In this document: positions 42,683 through 50,115 of the stretch, in pieces | Layout: the number at the start of each line of letters is the position of its first letter | How positions within the stretch are numbered: position 1 is the first letter of the stretch | Origin: an uncultured Chitinophagaceae bacterium | Lineage (GTDB): Bacteria; Bacteroidota; Bacteroidia; Chitinophagales; Chitinophagaceae | Direction: 5' to 3' | DNA: 50,115 bases | Assembly (NCBI GenBank): GCA_946885665.1 | Contig: CAMPGT010000002.1 | Span: 1-50,115 of the forward strand | Position numbers and translations under genes: made by a program | The notes under the pieces: generated by a model | Database searches by the model: none | What the model was told of the DNA's origin: nothing | Seen by the model: only the letters and a program-made list of their open reading frames with translations

Positions 42683-43710
42683 TTCACAAGGATATTATAA
42701 AGGGTTGCCCAGTTCGTTACTTTGCTGCCCGCTATCTCTGCCGATTTGGATTCGGCGCTTGCCTTGTTGCCAAAGGCAGCGGCGTTGCCGCCCATGGGAG
42801 TTTTAAGCTGGCTGCTGATGACAAATTCTGCAACATGCACATCAACAAATTTGTCGTTGTTGTTATAATCCACAAATAATGTGTGATGGATGTCACTCAA
42901 CGGCACATTACGGTTCTTCAGAAAGTTGGCGAGGCAGTGAACATCATCAAATTTATATGCGCGTCCTTTTTTCGTAACGATTTCCGCTCCGAACTTAGGG
43001 TCGGCGATTGTCATTTTGCAATCGGCGCAACTGTCTTTGCCGATGTCTATTTTTTCCGGCTGCACCGAACATCCGGCCAGCAGTAAAAAGGAACTGAAAA
43101 TCAAAGCGGCATGTGCATTTCTCACATAATTTATGCGGACACCTTTATTTTTTTTGCTGAAGGTTTCCCGCAGCCACACTATGAAGAACACGCTCACTAT
43201 TCCGATAATCACCCATCCGCCACTGTCGGGGTAAGAAAACGCTTCGAAATTCAATAACGTTTTATGACCGATCAAAGGGGGCTGATAAGTGAGTCCGGGT
43301 ATTTGAATAGCCGCTTTCGGATCGAGGTCGTGACCGTAGTCATATCCCCACATGTAAAAATCCACGAGCGCGGCAAGTCCGCCAAGAACAAAAGTGACGA
43401 GGTAGCCTGCCAGCAGCTTTCTCCTGCCTGTAAATGCCACCACCAATCCGAACACAACAAAGATGGCAAAAATGTAGACGAGGAAATTGAACTCGGGAAA
43501 CATGTCAGCTTTAATGTGTTTCATGCCGATGTAGTGGTTCAGGCCATTGATTATATCAACCTGCCCGGTCAGTTTATATAGCCAGATCTGCATCGAAAGA
43601 CCCTCAGGATATTGGGGGGCTATGAGATAAATTGACCAAAAGGGCAGGAAGTACGCGGCCACCAGCAGCAGTGAACCCACACCAACAATTATTCTTGACG
43701 TTTTGCTCAT
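42679..43710 (-). CDS. nosL: NosB-like membrane domain fused to NosL copper chaperone
   Basis: The 343-residue protein has two parts. Residues 1-180 hold about four or five transmembrane helices, in the position directly after nosZ where clade II clusters carry the membrane protein NosB. Residues about 196-343 are a NosL copper chaperone with C-A-D-C-K-M (after GKDS) and a lipoprotein-like signal FLLLAGC just before it. At the junction, V196 is encoded by GTG (43125-43123) followed by RNAHAALIFSSFLLLAGC, so NosL could also be translated separately from that GTG. NosL brings Cu(I) to NosZ. The NosB assignment is inference from position and topology. Confidence 0.85.
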   Translation of the reverse strand: MSKTSRIIVGVGSLLLVAAYFLPFWSIYLIAPQYPEGLSMQIWLYKLTGQVDIINGLNHYIGMKHIKADMFPEFNFLVYIFAIFVVFGLVVAFTGRRKLLAGYLVTFVLGGLAALVDFYMWGYDYGHDLDPKAAIQIPGLTYQPPLIGHKTLLNFEAFSYPDSGGWVIIGIVSVFFIVWLRETFSKKNKGVRINYVRNAHAALIFSSFLLLAGCSVQPEKIDIGKDSCADCKMTIADPKFGAEIVTKKGRAYKFDDVHCLANFLKNRNVPLSDIHHTLFVDYNNNDKFVDVHVAEFVISSQLKTPMGGNAAAFGNKASAESKSAEIAGSKVTNWATLYNILVK

Positions 43711-43723
43711 GATATGTGGTTTT

Positions 43724-45748
43724 TCATTTTTCTGACGCTGTCACGCTTTTGTCGGGAGCGGCGTCAGAGGATTCGGATGCGGGTTTATTGGTTCCGGTGC
43801 TGAACGTAAGCGGCACATTACTTTTGGCCGGCGAAACCCTCAGGTATCCCTGCATTTCCTGGTGCAGGGCCGAACAGAAGTCTGTGCAATAGAAGGGGAA
43901 CATTCCTGTTCTCTCTGGTTTAAAGCGAAAGGTTTGGGTTTCGCCGGGCATGATCAGTATCTCGGCGTTATTCGCGCCTTTGATGGCAAATCCATGAGGA
44001 ACGTCCCAATCCTGCTCAAGGTTGGTTACGTGGAAGAACACTTCATCACCCAGCTTTACTCCTTCAATATTATCGGGAGTGAGGTGCGAGCGGATAGCTG
44101 TCATCCAAACGTGAACCTCGTTGCCTTTGCGTTCAACTTTCGTTTGGCCCTCGCCTTTTGCCACATACGGGTGTTGATTTTCTTCGATCTTGTAGATCTT
44201 CACAGTGTTCTTCGAAATTTTTTCGGCAGGAATGGCTTCTGCGTAATGCGGTTCGCCCACTGTCGGGAAATCGTACAGCAGCTTAATCTTATCGCCGCTG
44301 ATGTCATACAACTGCGCACTTTGCGGGAGCTCGGGTCCCACGGGCAGGTACCTGTCCTTGGTGATCTTGTTGTAGGCGACCATGTATTTTCCATAGGGTT
44401 TTTTAGTTGGGCCGCCCATCACGCTAAGGTGACCGATCGCATAATAAGTGGGCACCCTGTCAACTACCTTCAGGCTTTTGATGTTCCACTTCACTATTTC
44501 GGAAGAAACAAACATGGAAGTGTACGCATTGCCGTTGGCATCAAATTCGGTGTGCAACGGACCGAGGCCGGGCCTCTGCACCTCACCATGCAAAACACTT
44601 TCATATTTCAGCACGGGCATTCCTTCGAACGTTCCCTCAAAATCTTTGGCAGCGATTGCCTTTTGAAATTTTGAAAAGGAGAATACAGGTATGACGGCGG
44701 CGAGCTTGCCGCTGCCTACAATGTATTCTCCTGTGGGATCCACATCTGTGCCATGTGGCGATTTAGGGCACGGGATATAGTAAATAACATCGGGAAACTC
44801 TTTCGGGTCCAGCACCAGCACATTGTTTTCAATGGTGGAGCCAGCAGTATGGGTTTTCTCGTCAAGCAGGTTGTGTGCATATTTTGCAGCTACCTTTTTC
44901 GCTTTGCCGGCTTTCACATATTCTTCGGCCTTTTTCCAGTTAACGGCCATGATAAAGTCTTTGTCTTTAGCAGAAGCGTTGACTTCGAGTAAGGTGTTTG
45001 CCTTTTCAGAATTGTAACAGCTAAAGAAAAACCATCCATGCGACGGACCCTTACCCGCGCGGGCAAGGTCGAAGTCGATACCCGGCGTAAGCACCTGGAA
45101 GGCGATATTCATGTGACCGGTTGTTTGGTCAACGCTGATAAAACTGATGGTGCCCTTGAAGTTGTCTTTGTAGGTATTGATCGGCACGTCTTCATTTTGC
45201 AGCACGGGTATGCTGAACCGTGTTCCGGCAACTACATATTCCGTGTTTTCGGTGATGTAGGGCGATGAGTGGTTGCCTGCGCTGTTCGGTATTTCAAGGA
45301 TCTCCGCGGTACGGAAAGTTTTCAGGTCAATACGTGCAATGCGCGGCGTGTTGTTGCCATTGGCGAATACCCAGCGGCCGTCGTGTTCGCCGTTCGTAGT
45401 GGATAAAGAGATGTGGTGAAGGTCATCCCAGGGTACGTAGCCATGAGAAGTGTTCAGCATGGGTTTTGATTCTTCGCTGAAGCCATAACCATTTTCCGGC
45501 ATTTGGGAAAACACGGGAATGATGCGCAGCAAACGGCAGGATGGGTAGCCATATACGCTCATTTGGCCGTTGAAGCCGCCCGATACAAAACTGTAAAACT
45601 CGTCGTACTTACCCGGGGCGATATATACTTTTTCGGCTGCGTCACCAGTTACGGCCACGGCCGCGCCCCGCGGCTTGCAGCTTTCCAGGCTGCCTGCTGC
45701 TATGGCTGCGAAGGTTCCCGCTATGAAGAATCTTTTGAGGGTGCTCAT
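43724..45748 (-). CDS. nosZ: nitrous oxide reductase, clade II (Sec-exported)
   Basis: The 674-residue protein has a Sec-type signal without twin arginines (MSTLKRFFIAGTFAAIAAGS, possible lipobox Cys near LESC), the mark of clade II NosZ. A seven-bladed propeller contains the CuZ histidines (DDLHHISLSTTNGEHDGRW, KSPHGTDVDP). The C-terminal cupredoxin has CuA ligands C621, C625, H629 and M632 in CTDFCSALHQEM. It reduces N2O to N2 in the periplasm using electrons from cytochrome c; a cytochrome c gene is 36 bases upstream. After the CuA domain there is a low-complexity Ser/Ala/Lys tail of about 30 residues. Confidence 0.98.
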   Translation of the reverse strand: MSTLKRFFIAGTFAAIAAGSLESCKPRGAAVAVTGDAAEKVYIAPGKYDEFYSFVSGGFNGQMSVYGYPSCRLLRIIPVFSQMPENGYGFSEESKPMLNTSHGYVPWDDLHHISLSTTNGEHDGRWVFANGNNTPRIARIDLKTFRTAEILEIPNSAGNHSSPYITENTEYVVAGTRFSIPVLQNEDVPINTYKDNFKGTISFISVDQTTGHMNIAFQVLTPGIDFDLARAGKGPSHGWFFFSCYNSEKANTLLEVNASAKDKDFIMAVNWKKAEEYVKAGKAKKVAAKYAHNLLDEKTHTAGSTIENNVLVLDPKEFPDVIYYIPCPKSPHGTDVDPTGEYIVGSGKLAAVIPVFSFSKFQKAIAAKDFEGTFEGMPVLKYESVLHGEVQRPGLGPLHTEFDANGNAYTSMFVSSEIVKWNIKSLKVVDRVPTYYAIGHLSVMGGPTKKPYGKYMVAYNKITKDRYLPVGPELPQSAQLYDISGDKIKLLYDFPTVGEPHYAEAIPAEKISKNTVKIYKIEENQHPYVAKGEGQTKVERKGNEVHVWMTAIRSHLTPDNIEGVKLGDEVFFHVTNLEQDWDVPHGFAIKGANNAEILIMPGETQTFRFKPERTGMFPFYCTDFCSALHQEMQGYLRVSPAKSNVPLTFSTGTNKPASESSDAAPDKSVTASEK

Positions 45749-45784
45749 AAATTGTTTTTTTGATTTTTTGTTTTTCAGCGGCTT

Positions 45785-46252
45785 TTACTTTTCACCATCG
45801 TTGCTGCGCATAAATTCCAGCACCTGTCTTGCCTGGTCCTTATCAAGGTTTTGGTTGGGCATGCGCACGAGACATTGCTCCAGCAGTTTTTGCGCTTCCG
45901 GGTCAGTTTCGAGCATCATGTCTACGTTGGTGATCATGTTCATGATCCAGTGTGGCTCCCTTCTTTTGGTTACGTCTTTCCAGCCCGGGCCCACTACCCT
46001 TTCGTCGTTAAGCTTGTGGCAGCTTTGACATTTGAGGTCGTAAGTGGCTTTGCCGGCGGTCACCCATTCCTGGTTCAATGGTGTGGTAAGCTGCACATCG
46101 CCCGCTTTAAATTCGAGGCCGTGCGTTTCCTGCGCTTCTGTTGCCTGCGGTTCGGGAGAGGATTGCTCTGCTTCGCTATTTCCGCCTCCACAGGCTGTAA
46201 ATAACGCTGCGGTTAAGAGAGTGAAAGTCAATAAGGAAAATACTTTTTTCAT
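45785..46252 (-). CDS. lipoprotein cytochrome c, probable electron donor to NosZ
   Basis: I start at ATG 46252 (MKKVFSLLTFTLLTAALFTAC, lipidated Cys21); an ATG 33 bases upstream adds unconserved residues. The 155-residue protein has a low-complexity linker (EAEQSSPEPQATEAQE) and one class I cytochrome c domain with heme motif C75-Q-S-C78-H79 and likely axial M131 (VRMPNQ). It should carry electrons from the respiratory chain to the CuA site of NosZ, encoded immediately downstream. A promoter with a perfect TGAT-N4-ATCA palindrome and a TACATTTG box lies just upstream. Confidence 0.92.
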   Translation of the reverse strand: MKKVFSLLTFTLLTAALFTACGGGNSEAEQSSPEPQATEAQETHGLEFKAGDVQLTTPLNQEWVTAGKATYDLKCQSCHKLNDERVVGPGWKDVTKRREPHWIMNMITNVDMMLETDPEAQKLLEQCLVRMPNQNLDKDQARQVLEFMRSNDGEK

Positions 46253-46282
46253 TTTTGTATTTTTTGTTAGTTCCGTATGCAA

Positions 46283-46325
46283 CAAATGTATTCACCACCC
46301 TATGGGCATTGGATGATGCGCATCA
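46283..46325 (-). promoter_or_regulatory. CRP/FNR-type promoter of cytochrome c-nosZ
   Basis: TGATGCGCATCA (46314-46325) is a perfect 12-bp palindrome with TGAT-N4-ATCA geometry, as in FNR/CRP sites. On the minus strand it is followed after 23 bases by TACATTTG (46290-46283), a perfect Bacteroidota -7 box. The palindrome centre falls near -42 of the expected start site, the class II activator position. The mRNA leader to ATG 46252 would be about 25 bases. Confidence 0.75.
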
Positions 46326-46340
46326 GGGGCTCAAATGATT

Positions 46341-47513
46341 TTAGTTAGACCGGAGCCGGGTAAACAATAAAAAAATGGAAACGGGAAAGGGACTGCTGAG
46401 AACGAACAACCATAGATTGTAGCTGGAAAAGCGGGGACCAACAACCAATAGCAACTCGGTAACAACGAAAGTGAAGAGGAACAGGAATAGAGAGAATTTT
46501 TGTTTTTCTACCGATTTGTAGACTTTTAAAATTGTTGCAAACACAAAGAGGGTAACGAAACCCAGCATAACCAGGTGCAGGTAAGCTATAATGAAACTGC
46601 GGTGGCCGTAGGCAAGCATGGCGACAGGCTGAAAGCCGCTTGCCGCCTGCAGCATAATTTTCAGGCAGAAGGCAAAAATCGCCAAATGCCCAATGAAGCC
46701 GGTTGTTTTGAGCCGGAAGTAGCCGGCGAGAAAATAAACCAATCCGGCCACTTGCAGAAGGGCTCCCGCTTCGCCAATAATATTGAACGCCGGTCCGGGG
46801 CCGCTCCAAAGGACCGAAAGAGAATAACTCAGCACGCAGCCAGCCGCAAGAAAAATGAGCGTGCGCGTACCATACCGCTCAACGTTATTTACTTCCATTT
46901 GCCTGTACACCATCGAAAGGACGGCAAAGGTGAACCAGCCATTGTATTGGAAATGCAGGTAAAAGTAAATGGCGTCGAAGTACAGCACCGTTCCTTTATG
47001 TCCGTTCGCCATCAACGGTCCCATGGCGAAAGCGCCGAAACTGGAAACAACCAGGAACACGAGGGCTGCCTTTAAGAACCTGGCCGAAGTGGCACTACTG
47101 CTTTTGAGTGCCTTCCACACAACGGTCGCCAGGTAATAAGTGGCGATTATCGACAAGGTGGAAAATATGATGCTTACCGTTCCATATCCCTGGAAGGGAA
47201 AACTCAAGAGCATTCCGTATGCCGATACGAACATGAGCACGATGATGTTTCGCCAGTGGCTGTAGGAAACGTTTGCCTTCACTTCCGGAAAGTAAAACAT
47301 GACCATCCACACAATGGCCGGAGTTGCCCATCCCCCAAATGCAAAGTGCGAATGGGCGTGAAGGAAGTTGTCGTACGGCAAGGGCAAGCCCCCAAAAACA
47401 GGAACACTTCTCAGCACCAAACCGAGCAACGATACCAGCAGGAGGTTGACTACGGAAACAGCCAGTAGAACCCGCTGCAATGAATCTTTATTTAACGACT
47501 GACTTCTCAGCAT
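46341..47513 (-). CDS. polytopic membrane protein resembling heme-copper oxidase subunit I / NnrS
   Basis: I start at ATG 47513, not 47549, because the -7 box at 47520-47527 would lie inside the longer frame; a TTG at 47480 is also possible. The 390-residue protein has about 10-12 transmembrane helices with His in likely membrane positions: H52-x-H54-x-H56 followed by FAFGGW, a later YLHFQYNGWFTF, and IAYLHLVMLGFVTLFVF. These resemble heme ligands of heme-copper oxidase or NnrS-like proteins. The double-His and H-x-H pattern of a full oxidase or NO reductase is not evident. It heads the nos block, so a quinol/heme electron-transfer or NO-related role is possible. Confidence 0.6.
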   Translation of the reverse strand: MLRSQSLNKDSLQRVLLAVSVVNLLLVSLLGLVLRSVPVFGGLPLPYDNFLHAHSHFAFGGWATPAIVWMVMFYFPEVKANVSYSHWRNIIVLMFVSAYGMLLSFPFQGYGTVSIIFSTLSIIATYYLATVVWKALKSSSATSARFLKAALVFLVVSSFGAFAMGPLMANGHKGTVLYFDAIYFYLHFQYNGWFTFAVLSMVYRQMEVNNVERYGTRTLIFLAAGCVLSYSLSVLWSGPGPAFNIIGEAGALLQVAGLVYFLAGYFRLKTTGFIGHLAIFAFCLKIMLQAASGFQPVAMLAYGHRSFIIAYLHLVMLGFVTLFVFATILKVYKSVEKQKFSLFLFLFTFVVTELLLVVGPRFSSYNLWLFVLSSPFPVSIFLLFTRLRSN

Positions 47514-47519
47514 GAACTG

Positions 47520-47562
47520 CAAAAATATTTTGACCAGAACAACCTGCACATGATGAAAATCA
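47520..47562 (-). promoter_or_regulatory. CRP/FNR-type promoter heading the nos block
   Basis: CATGAT-GAAA-ATCATG (47549-47564) is a perfect inverted repeat containing TGAT-N4-ATCA (47551-47562). On the minus strand, 23 bases beyond the core lies TATTTTTG (47527-47520), a perfect TAnnTTTG box, the same geometry as at 46283-46325. The box ends six bases before ATG 47513, so the mRNA would be leaderless or nearly so. The site could also serve the divergent hemerythrin gene from 84 bases away. Confidence 0.72.
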
Positions 47563-47647
47563 TGCCTGCCCGTGCACTGATGTCATCTTCCGGGCGGCTG
47601 ATCCTTTCGACATTTGCCAGTGAAGATATTCATCAAAATCCTTCATC

Positions 47648-48160
47648 ATGCAAAAGTCATATAAACCCATAAGAAGAAGCAGGGAACTCGCGGGCCTGTC
47701 GCGCGAACATCACGATTCATTACTTTTTGTTTGGAAGATCAGGCAGGGCATCAGCTACAAAACCGATCTTACCCGCATCGCCGCATACTGCGAATTCTTT
47801 TGGGAAACCAACATGAAAGACCACTTCAAAAAAGAAGAAACTGCTGTACGAATGGTGCTTCCCGCCGGGCATCCGTTACGCACCAACCTGCTGGAAGACC
47901 ATGAGGCCATCCGTAACAAGATCAGAGAGGTGACAGACGAACCTTCTTACACCGGATTGAGCCGTCTTGCGCAAATCATTTACTACCACGTAAGATTTGA
48001 AGAGCGGACACTTTTCCCGCACGTTGAACAAGTATCCACACCCCGGCAAATGGAAGAGCTCGGCGCGCTTCTTTCGGATGCACATAGCATACCCGAAAAC
48101 TGGCCCGATGAATTCTGGGTGAAGAAGAAATCGCCAAACGAAGCCGCTCTCCTGTCATAG
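47648..48160 (+). CDS. hemerythrin-domain protein
   Basis: The 170-residue soluble protein is a four-helix hemerythrin-like domain. Candidate di-iron ligands are H21/H22 (LSREHHDSL), H59 with E63 (HFKKEE), H85 (LEDHEAI), H114 (YYHVRFEERTLFPH) with E118, and H125. There is no N-terminal ScdA domain, unlike the RIC-like protein. Such proteins bind O2 or NO or store iron. It is divergent from the nos block across a 134-base gap holding the CRP/FNR-type palindrome, so it may respond to the same regulator. A GACATTTG box (47609-47616, one mismatch from TAnnTTTG) lies 31 bases before its ATG. Confidence 0.88.
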   Translation: MQKSYKPIRRSRELAGLSREHHDSLLFVWKIRQGISYKTDLTRIAAYCEFFWETNMKDHFKKEETAVRMVLPAGHPLRTNLLEDHEAIRNKIREVTDEPSYTGLSRLAQIIYYHVRFEERTLFPHVEQVSTPRQMEELGALLSDAHSIPENWPDEFWVKKKSPNEAALLS

Positions 48161-48210
48161 TTTACCGTGCGCGGTTACCCACTTCGGCGACTTTCCCTAT
48201 ATTTATTATC

Positions 48211-49443
48211 ATGCAGATAGCAGATATACGGGTATTCGCAAAAGGCTTCATCCTTTTTGTTTTATTATTCGCGGCCATGCGGTCGTTTTCTCAAAACGCG
48301 GGCGCTTCGCCGTTCAGGTACATCAACACTTCTTTCGAAAATGCATCACAGCTCGACTGGGAAATCGATTCGAATGGCGTGGTGGTCATATCGCTTATCT
48401 ACGATCATGAGCGTTCGTCCATCAACCGCGCTAATGGCCATTGGTTTTTCCAGGTGCAGGGTGAACCGGGTTCGGAAATTACTCTCGAGCTAAAAAATTT
48501 TACGAACTTCTGGAACGGGATGAAAGCATATCCCGTTACGCACAAAACCAAACCGTTGGTATCGGTAGACGGACGAAACTGGTTGCGCGTGCCCGCACAG
48601 TTGACGGATGATTACCACCTCCGCTTTACCGTGCAGATGAAAACGGATAAGCTGTACGTCGCCAGCGTAGAGCCGTACCGCATCAGCGACCTGGAAAAAC
48701 TGAAAAAGGAAATTGCCGGCAAGCCCAACGTGAAGATTACCAACGTAGGAAGAACCGTGGAGGGCCGGCCTCTCGAGGTCATCCGCATTGGCAACCCCGC
48801 TGCACCCCACCGCATTTTCCTGAGAGCCAGGGCACACTCATGGGAACCCGGTGGAAACTGGGTGGCGGAGGGCTTGATCCGAAGCCTCCTTGAAAAAGAC
48901 GGCGCCCGCTATCTGAAAAGGTACTGCGTGTACATCATGCCCATGGCCAATAAAGACGGTGTGGCGCATGGCCGAACAAGATTCAACGCCATGGGTGCAG
49001 ATCTCAACCGCCAGTGGGATCGCCCTGCAGACTCGACGCTTACTCCTGAAAAATATGCTATGGAATCGTGGCTCACCAGCATGATCAAAAAGGGACAGAA
49101 GCCCGACCTGGCCATCGATCTTCACAATGACAACGGCGGCAACCTGCATGTTAACCTTCCAAACGACAACAATCAACAATATACAGCAAACCTGAACCGC
49201 TTTGAGCGCCTCCTGCGAAAGCACACCTGGTTTACCGAAGGCGTGTCGCATGTAAAAAACCCCGGCTCATTTGGCGAAGGGCTGGCCCGCCGATTTAATA
49301 TCGACGCCTGCGTTTTTGAATTCAATTATGAATGGATCGAAGGATTGAAGAAGGCGCCGTATGGCAAAGACTGGCAGTTAATGGGAAAACAGCTAAGGGA
49401 TGTTTTCTATGATTACTTTGAGAAACAAACTACGTCAAACTAA
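48211..49443 (+). CDS. exported M14-family zinc carboxypeptidase
   Basis: The 410-residue protein has a signal peptide (cleavage near SFSQ), an N-terminal beta-domain of the cytosolic-carboxypeptidase type (about 30-155), and an M14 peptidase domain. Zinc ligands are H209 and E212 in ARAHSWEPGGN, and the later His in AIDLHNDNGGN. D-L-N-R-Q-W-D supplies substrate-binding Asn-Arg, and the general base Glu lies in VFEFNYEW. It would trim C-terminal residues from peptides in the periplasm or outside. An FAD oxidoreductase gene follows after seven bases, so the two may be cotranscribed. Confidence 0.9.
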   Translation: MQIADIRVFAKGFILFVLLFAAMRSFSQNAGASPFRYINTSFENASQLDWEIDSNGVVVISLIYDHERSSINRANGHWFFQVQGEPGSEITLELKNFTNFWNGMKAYPVTHKTKPLVSVDGRNWLRVPAQLTDDYHLRFTVQMKTDKLYVASVEPYRISDLEKLKKEIAGKPNVKITNVGRTVEGRPLEVIRIGNPAAPHRIFLRARAHSWEPGGNWVAEGLIRSLLEKDGARYLKRYCVYIMPMANKDGVAHGRTRFNAMGADLNRQWDRPADSTLTPEKYAMESWLTSMIKKGQKPDLAIDLHNDNGGNLHVNLPNDNNQQYTANLNRFERLLRKHTWFTEGVSHVKNPGSFGEGLARRFNIDACVFEFNYEWIEGLKKAPYGKDWQLMGKQLRDVFYDYFEKQTTSN

Positions 49444-49450
49444 GCCAACC

Positions 49451-50115
49451 ATGAACATGATCCACCGCTTTTTCGCCTTGCTAAGTGCTTTTTTCTATTT
49501 GTCGTGCGGAGATCCGGCTCCAGATAAAGATCAGCATGAGGCCGATATTATTATTTATGGCGGAACCTCGGCGGCAATTATTGCTGCGGTGGAAGCCAGG
49601 AAAATGGGCAAGTCGGTGATCGTGGTTTCTCCCGATGTACATCTTGGTGGTTTATCGTCGGGCGGCCTCGGTTACACCGACACCGGTAACAAAGAAGTTA
49701 TCGGTGGATTGTCCAGAGATTTTTATCACCGGATATTTTTGAAGTACCAGTCGGATCAGGCATGGAAATGGCAGAAGAAAGAAGAATACGGCAACAAGGG
49801 CCAGGGTACGCCTGCCATGGACGGTGCAGAACGTACCATGTGGATCTTCGAACCGCATGTTGCAGAGCAGGTATTCGAAGATTATGTGAAGGAAAACGAC
49901 CTTACTATTTTTCGGGATGAATGGCTCGACCGTAAAGCCGGGGTAACAAAGAATGACAATAAGATTGTTTCGATTAAAACATTAAGCAGCAAGACTTTTA
50001 AAGGAAAGATGTTCATCGACGCCACTTATGAAGGCGACCTGATGGCGGTTGCAGGAGTAAGCTACACCGTGGGCCGCGAGGCAAACAGTAAGTATAGCGA
50101 ACAATGGAACGGCAT
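49451..50115 (+). CDS. FAD-dependent oxidoreductase lipoprotein, N-terminal part (partial)
   Basis: The frame runs off the end of the window; about 221 residues are visible. It begins with a lipoprotein signal (LLSAFFYLSCGD) and then an FAD-binding Rossmann motif IIIYGGTSAAIIAAVEARKMGKSVIVVS, where the usual GxGxxG is G-G-T-S-A-A. LGGLSSGGLGYTDTGN and FIDATYEGDLMAVAGVSY follow. This matches the FAD_oxidored family of exported proteins of about 550-600 residues found in Bacteroidota and Planctomycetes, whose substrates are mostly unknown. The GGLSSGGLG segment is the family hallmark. Lies seven bases after the carboxypeptidase gene. Confidence 0.88.
   Translation, partial: MNMIHRFFALLSAFFYLSCGDPAPDKDQHEADIIIYGGTSAAIIAAVEARKMGKSVIVVSPDVHLGGLSSGGLGYTDTGNKEVIGGLSRDFYHRIFLKYQSDQAWKWQKKEEYGNKGQGTPAMDGAERTMWIFEPHVAEQVFEDYVKENDLTIFRDEWLDRKAGVTKNDNKIVSIKTLSSKTFKGKMFIDATYEGDLMAVAGVSYTVGREANSKYSEQWNG

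Noticed and set aside
47514..47549. Upstream ATG for the heme-copper-like membrane protein
   Set aside because: The added residues would overlap the -7 box of the CRP/FNR-type promoter and are not membrane-protein-like.
48165..48177. Small hairpin ACCG-TGCG-CGGT after the hemerythrin gene
   Set aside because: Four-base stem without a T-tract; too weak to call a terminator.
1..50115. CRISPR arrays, tRNA/rRNA genes, insertion sequences, prophage or plasmid functions
   Set aside because: I found no repeat-spacer arrays, transposase or integrase frames, or RNA gene motifs on reading both strands; a covariance-model search would be needed to exclude small RNAs.

Overview
The window reads as chromosomal DNA of a Bacteroidota bacterium, most likely the Chitinophagaceae or a close relative. 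The signs are a SusC/SusD pair, two 'FtsX-fold' ABC permeases of about 800 residues, LytTR regulators with LytS-type kinases, a two-component propeller sensor, promoter boxes that match the Bacteroidota TAnnTTTG element, and a clade II (Sec-exported) nitrous oxide reductase cluster. I see no tRNA or rRNA genes, insertion sequences, phage genes or CRISPR array. No gap between genes exceeds about 235 bases. The taxonomic assignment is inference.

Layout. (1) Bases 1-13738: the end of an FG-GAP protein, a vanadium-type haloperoxidase, an ABC permease, a SusC/SusD uptake pair, a cytochrome-c-fused sugar dehydrogenase, and a divergent pair made of an exported amidohydrolase and an apparently Tat-exported SelA-like PLP enzyme. 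(2) 13744-27856: a second ABC permease, a small unknown protein, a lipoprotein, and a signalling block. The block holds a propeller sensor with a decayed kinase domain, a LytTR regulator and two paralogous LytS-type kinases, next to a TonB receptor, a Cys-rich beta-propeller protein and a metallo-hydrolase. (3) 27885-33894: dissimilatory nitrite reduction to ammonium, with siroheme methyltransferase, nirB, nirD, an outer-membrane porin and a formate/nitrite channel. (4) 33897-34973: a GH43 lipoprotein. (5) 47513 down to 35034 on the minus strand: one long nitrous oxide respiration block. It encodes a heme-copper-like membrane protein, cytochrome c, nosZ, a NosB-like/NosL fusion, nosD, nosF, nosY, a RIC-like di-iron protein, a PAS kinase, a REC-CRP regulator, hemN and a small membrane protein. 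A hemerythrin protein is divergent from it. (6) 48211-end: an M14 carboxypeptidase and the start of an FAD oxidoreductase.

How the genes fit together. The organism appears to reduce nitrite to ammonium (NirBD) and N2O to N2 (NosZ). No NO-forming nitrite reductase or clear NO reductase is visible here. The nos block carries its own regulation. The kinase has a PAS domain with the His/Arg pair of FixL-type heme PAS domains, and the next gene fuses a receiver to a CRP/FNR DNA-binding protein whose recognition helix keeps the E-x3-R pair that reads TGA half-sites. Two promoters of the block carry TGAT-N4-ATCA palindromes exactly 23 bases upstream of perfect TAnnTTTG boxes, and hemN has a weaker version at the same spacing. 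I propose this as a compact FixL-FixJ-FixK-like circuit.

A second regulatory pattern is a set of ATGAATTG-type direct repeats at 20-21 base period. They lie in the two intergenic regions bracketing the LytTR signalling block, resemble LytTR sites, and are oriented toward the lipoprotein gene, the kinase operon and the TonB receptor gene.
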